Shown: positions 6,096-6,376 of the stretch, in pieces
Numbering within the stretch: the stretch's first letter is position 1
Layout of the letters: every line of letters begins with the position of its first letter
Assembly (NCBI GenBank): GCA_947097615.1
Contig: CAMURX010000102.1
Location: 1-6,376 of the forward strand
DNA from: an uncultured Neisseria sp.
GTDB taxonomy: Bacteria > Pseudomonadota > Gammaproteobacteria > Burkholderiales > Neisseriaceae
DNA length: 6,376 bases
Direction: 5' to 3'
Program-made: the position numbers and the translations under genes
The notes under the pieces: model-generated
Databases searched by the model: none
What the model was told of the DNA's origin: nothing
Seen by the model: the letters and a program-made list of their open reading frames with translations, nothing else

Positions 6096-6101
6096 CAGTA
6101 G

Positions 6102-6121
6102 GTCGGGTATTTATGCCCAAC
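6102..6121. repeat. Small intergenic hairpin GTCGGGTAT/ATGCCCAAC
   Basis: Bases 6102-6110 pair with 6113-6121 around a TT loop, with one C-A mismatch and one T-G wobble. Short GGTCGGG...GCCC-type hairpins recur between genes in Neisseriaceae as far as I remember, so this may be a dispersed repeat copy. No function can be assigned. Confidence 0.35.
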
Positions 6122-6166
6122 ACTAGCCGCCACAACATAAAATCGGCGTTCACACACAAATCACAC

Positions 6167-6204
6167 TTTTCAGGTAGATTTCCCGCTTTGGGGCTACCTG
6201 AAAA
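6167..6204. repeat. Inverted pair of degenerate Eikenella-type DUS before hpnC
   Basis: TTTTCAGGTAG at 6167-6177 is the exact reverse complement of CTACCTGAAAA at 6194-6204, an 11-base stem with a 16-base loop. The right arm reads GGGCTACCTGAA at 6191-6202, one base from AGGCTACCTGAA; the left arm matches at 10 of 12 bases. It sits 18 bases before the hpnC start and could act as a leader hairpin or a second terminator. Confidence 0.65.
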
Positions 6205-6221
6205 CCCACTAAGGACACACC

Positions 6222-6376
6222 ATGTCAGTCGGACACTACGAAAATTTCCCCGTCGGCTCGTTGGTTTTGCCGCGCCGCCTGCGCCGACCGGTGCACGCCA
6301 TCTATGCGTTCGCCCGCACTGCCGACGATATAGCCGACGAAGGCGATTTGCCCAACGAAGAGCGCCTGCGCCAGCT
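6222..6376 (+). CDS. hpnC: Squalene synthase HpnC, N-terminal part (cut by window edge)
   Basis: Only the first 51 codons are present. They read MSVGHYENFPVGSLVLP, then RRPVHAIYAFARTADDIADEGD. The YAFARTADDIADE block is the first aspartate-rich, diphosphate-binding motif of the squalene/phytoene synthase family, and the HYENFPV opening is typical of HpnC. In hopanoid-producing bacteria HpnC converts presqualene diphosphate to hydroxysqualene, working with HpnD and HpnE. AAGGA at 6211-6215 lies 6 bases before the ATG. The rest of the gene and any hpnD/hpnE partners lie beyond the window. Whether this organism makes squalene or hopanoids cannot be seen here. Confidence 0.82.
   Translation, partial: MSVGHYENFPVGSLVLPRRLRRPVHAIYAFARTADDIADEGDLPNEERLRQ

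Noticed and set aside
1..6376. CRISPR array, tRNA or rRNA genes
   Set aside because: No spaced direct repeats of array type and no tRNA- or rRNA-like sequence were seen; the only repeats are uptake sequences, the gene duplication, the 12-base tandem pair and the elements listed.

Overview
The window looks like the chromosome of a high-GC member of the Neisseriaceae, most likely a Neisseria species. The main reason is the many copies of the 12-base DNA uptake sequence (DUS) AGGCCGTCTGAA, the AG-DUS dialect. A dRS3-like repeat and a CysT/CysW/CysA transporter cluster agree with this. I cannot name the species from the sequence alone.

Layout. Bases 1-252 hold no gene: a possible insertion-sequence end at the left edge, a dRS3-like 20-mer and an inverted pair of DUS that closes the operon to its right. 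Bases 253-2995, minus strand, are a compact cysT-cysW-cysA operon for the membrane and ATPase parts of a sulfate/thiosulfate ABC importer. Both junctions are 4-base ATGA overlaps, and no periplasmic binding protein gene is present. Bases 2996-3203 are a divergent intergenic region with a 24-base perfect palindrome made of two head-to-head DUS. Bases 3204-4388, plus strand, hold two tandem paralogous genes for small exported proteins. Each has a signal peptide, one DxNGDGxxxD calcium-loop-like motif and two cysteines. The duplication includes the DUS, ribosome site and signal peptide. The second copy runs into a roughly 166-base foldback mobile element (MITE-like) whose terminal bases form its stop codon. 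Bases 4587-4629 are another inverted DUS pair. Bases 4676-6022, plus strand, encode an aldehyde dehydrogenase of the succinate-semialdehyde (Sad/YneI-like) type with a TTG start. Bases 6023-6221 are intergenic, and 6222-6376 is the start of an HpnC-type squalene synthase gene cut by the window edge.

How it works together. The three cys genes build one inner-membrane machine for sulfur uptake. The two exported paralogues probably act in the periplasm; their best family guess is XAC2610-like, a group that includes a periplasmic inhibitor of a secreted lysozyme-like effector. The dehydrogenase and hpnC are metabolic genes with no evident link to the rest.

The most notable points are the foldback element that sets the end of the second paralogue, the tandem paralogue pair itself, and a change of DUS dialect along the window. 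AG-DUS is used from 158 to 4757, but only the Eikenella-type AGGCTACCTGAA and its variants appear from 6032 to 6202. This hints at a mosaic boundary in or after the dehydrogenase gene.
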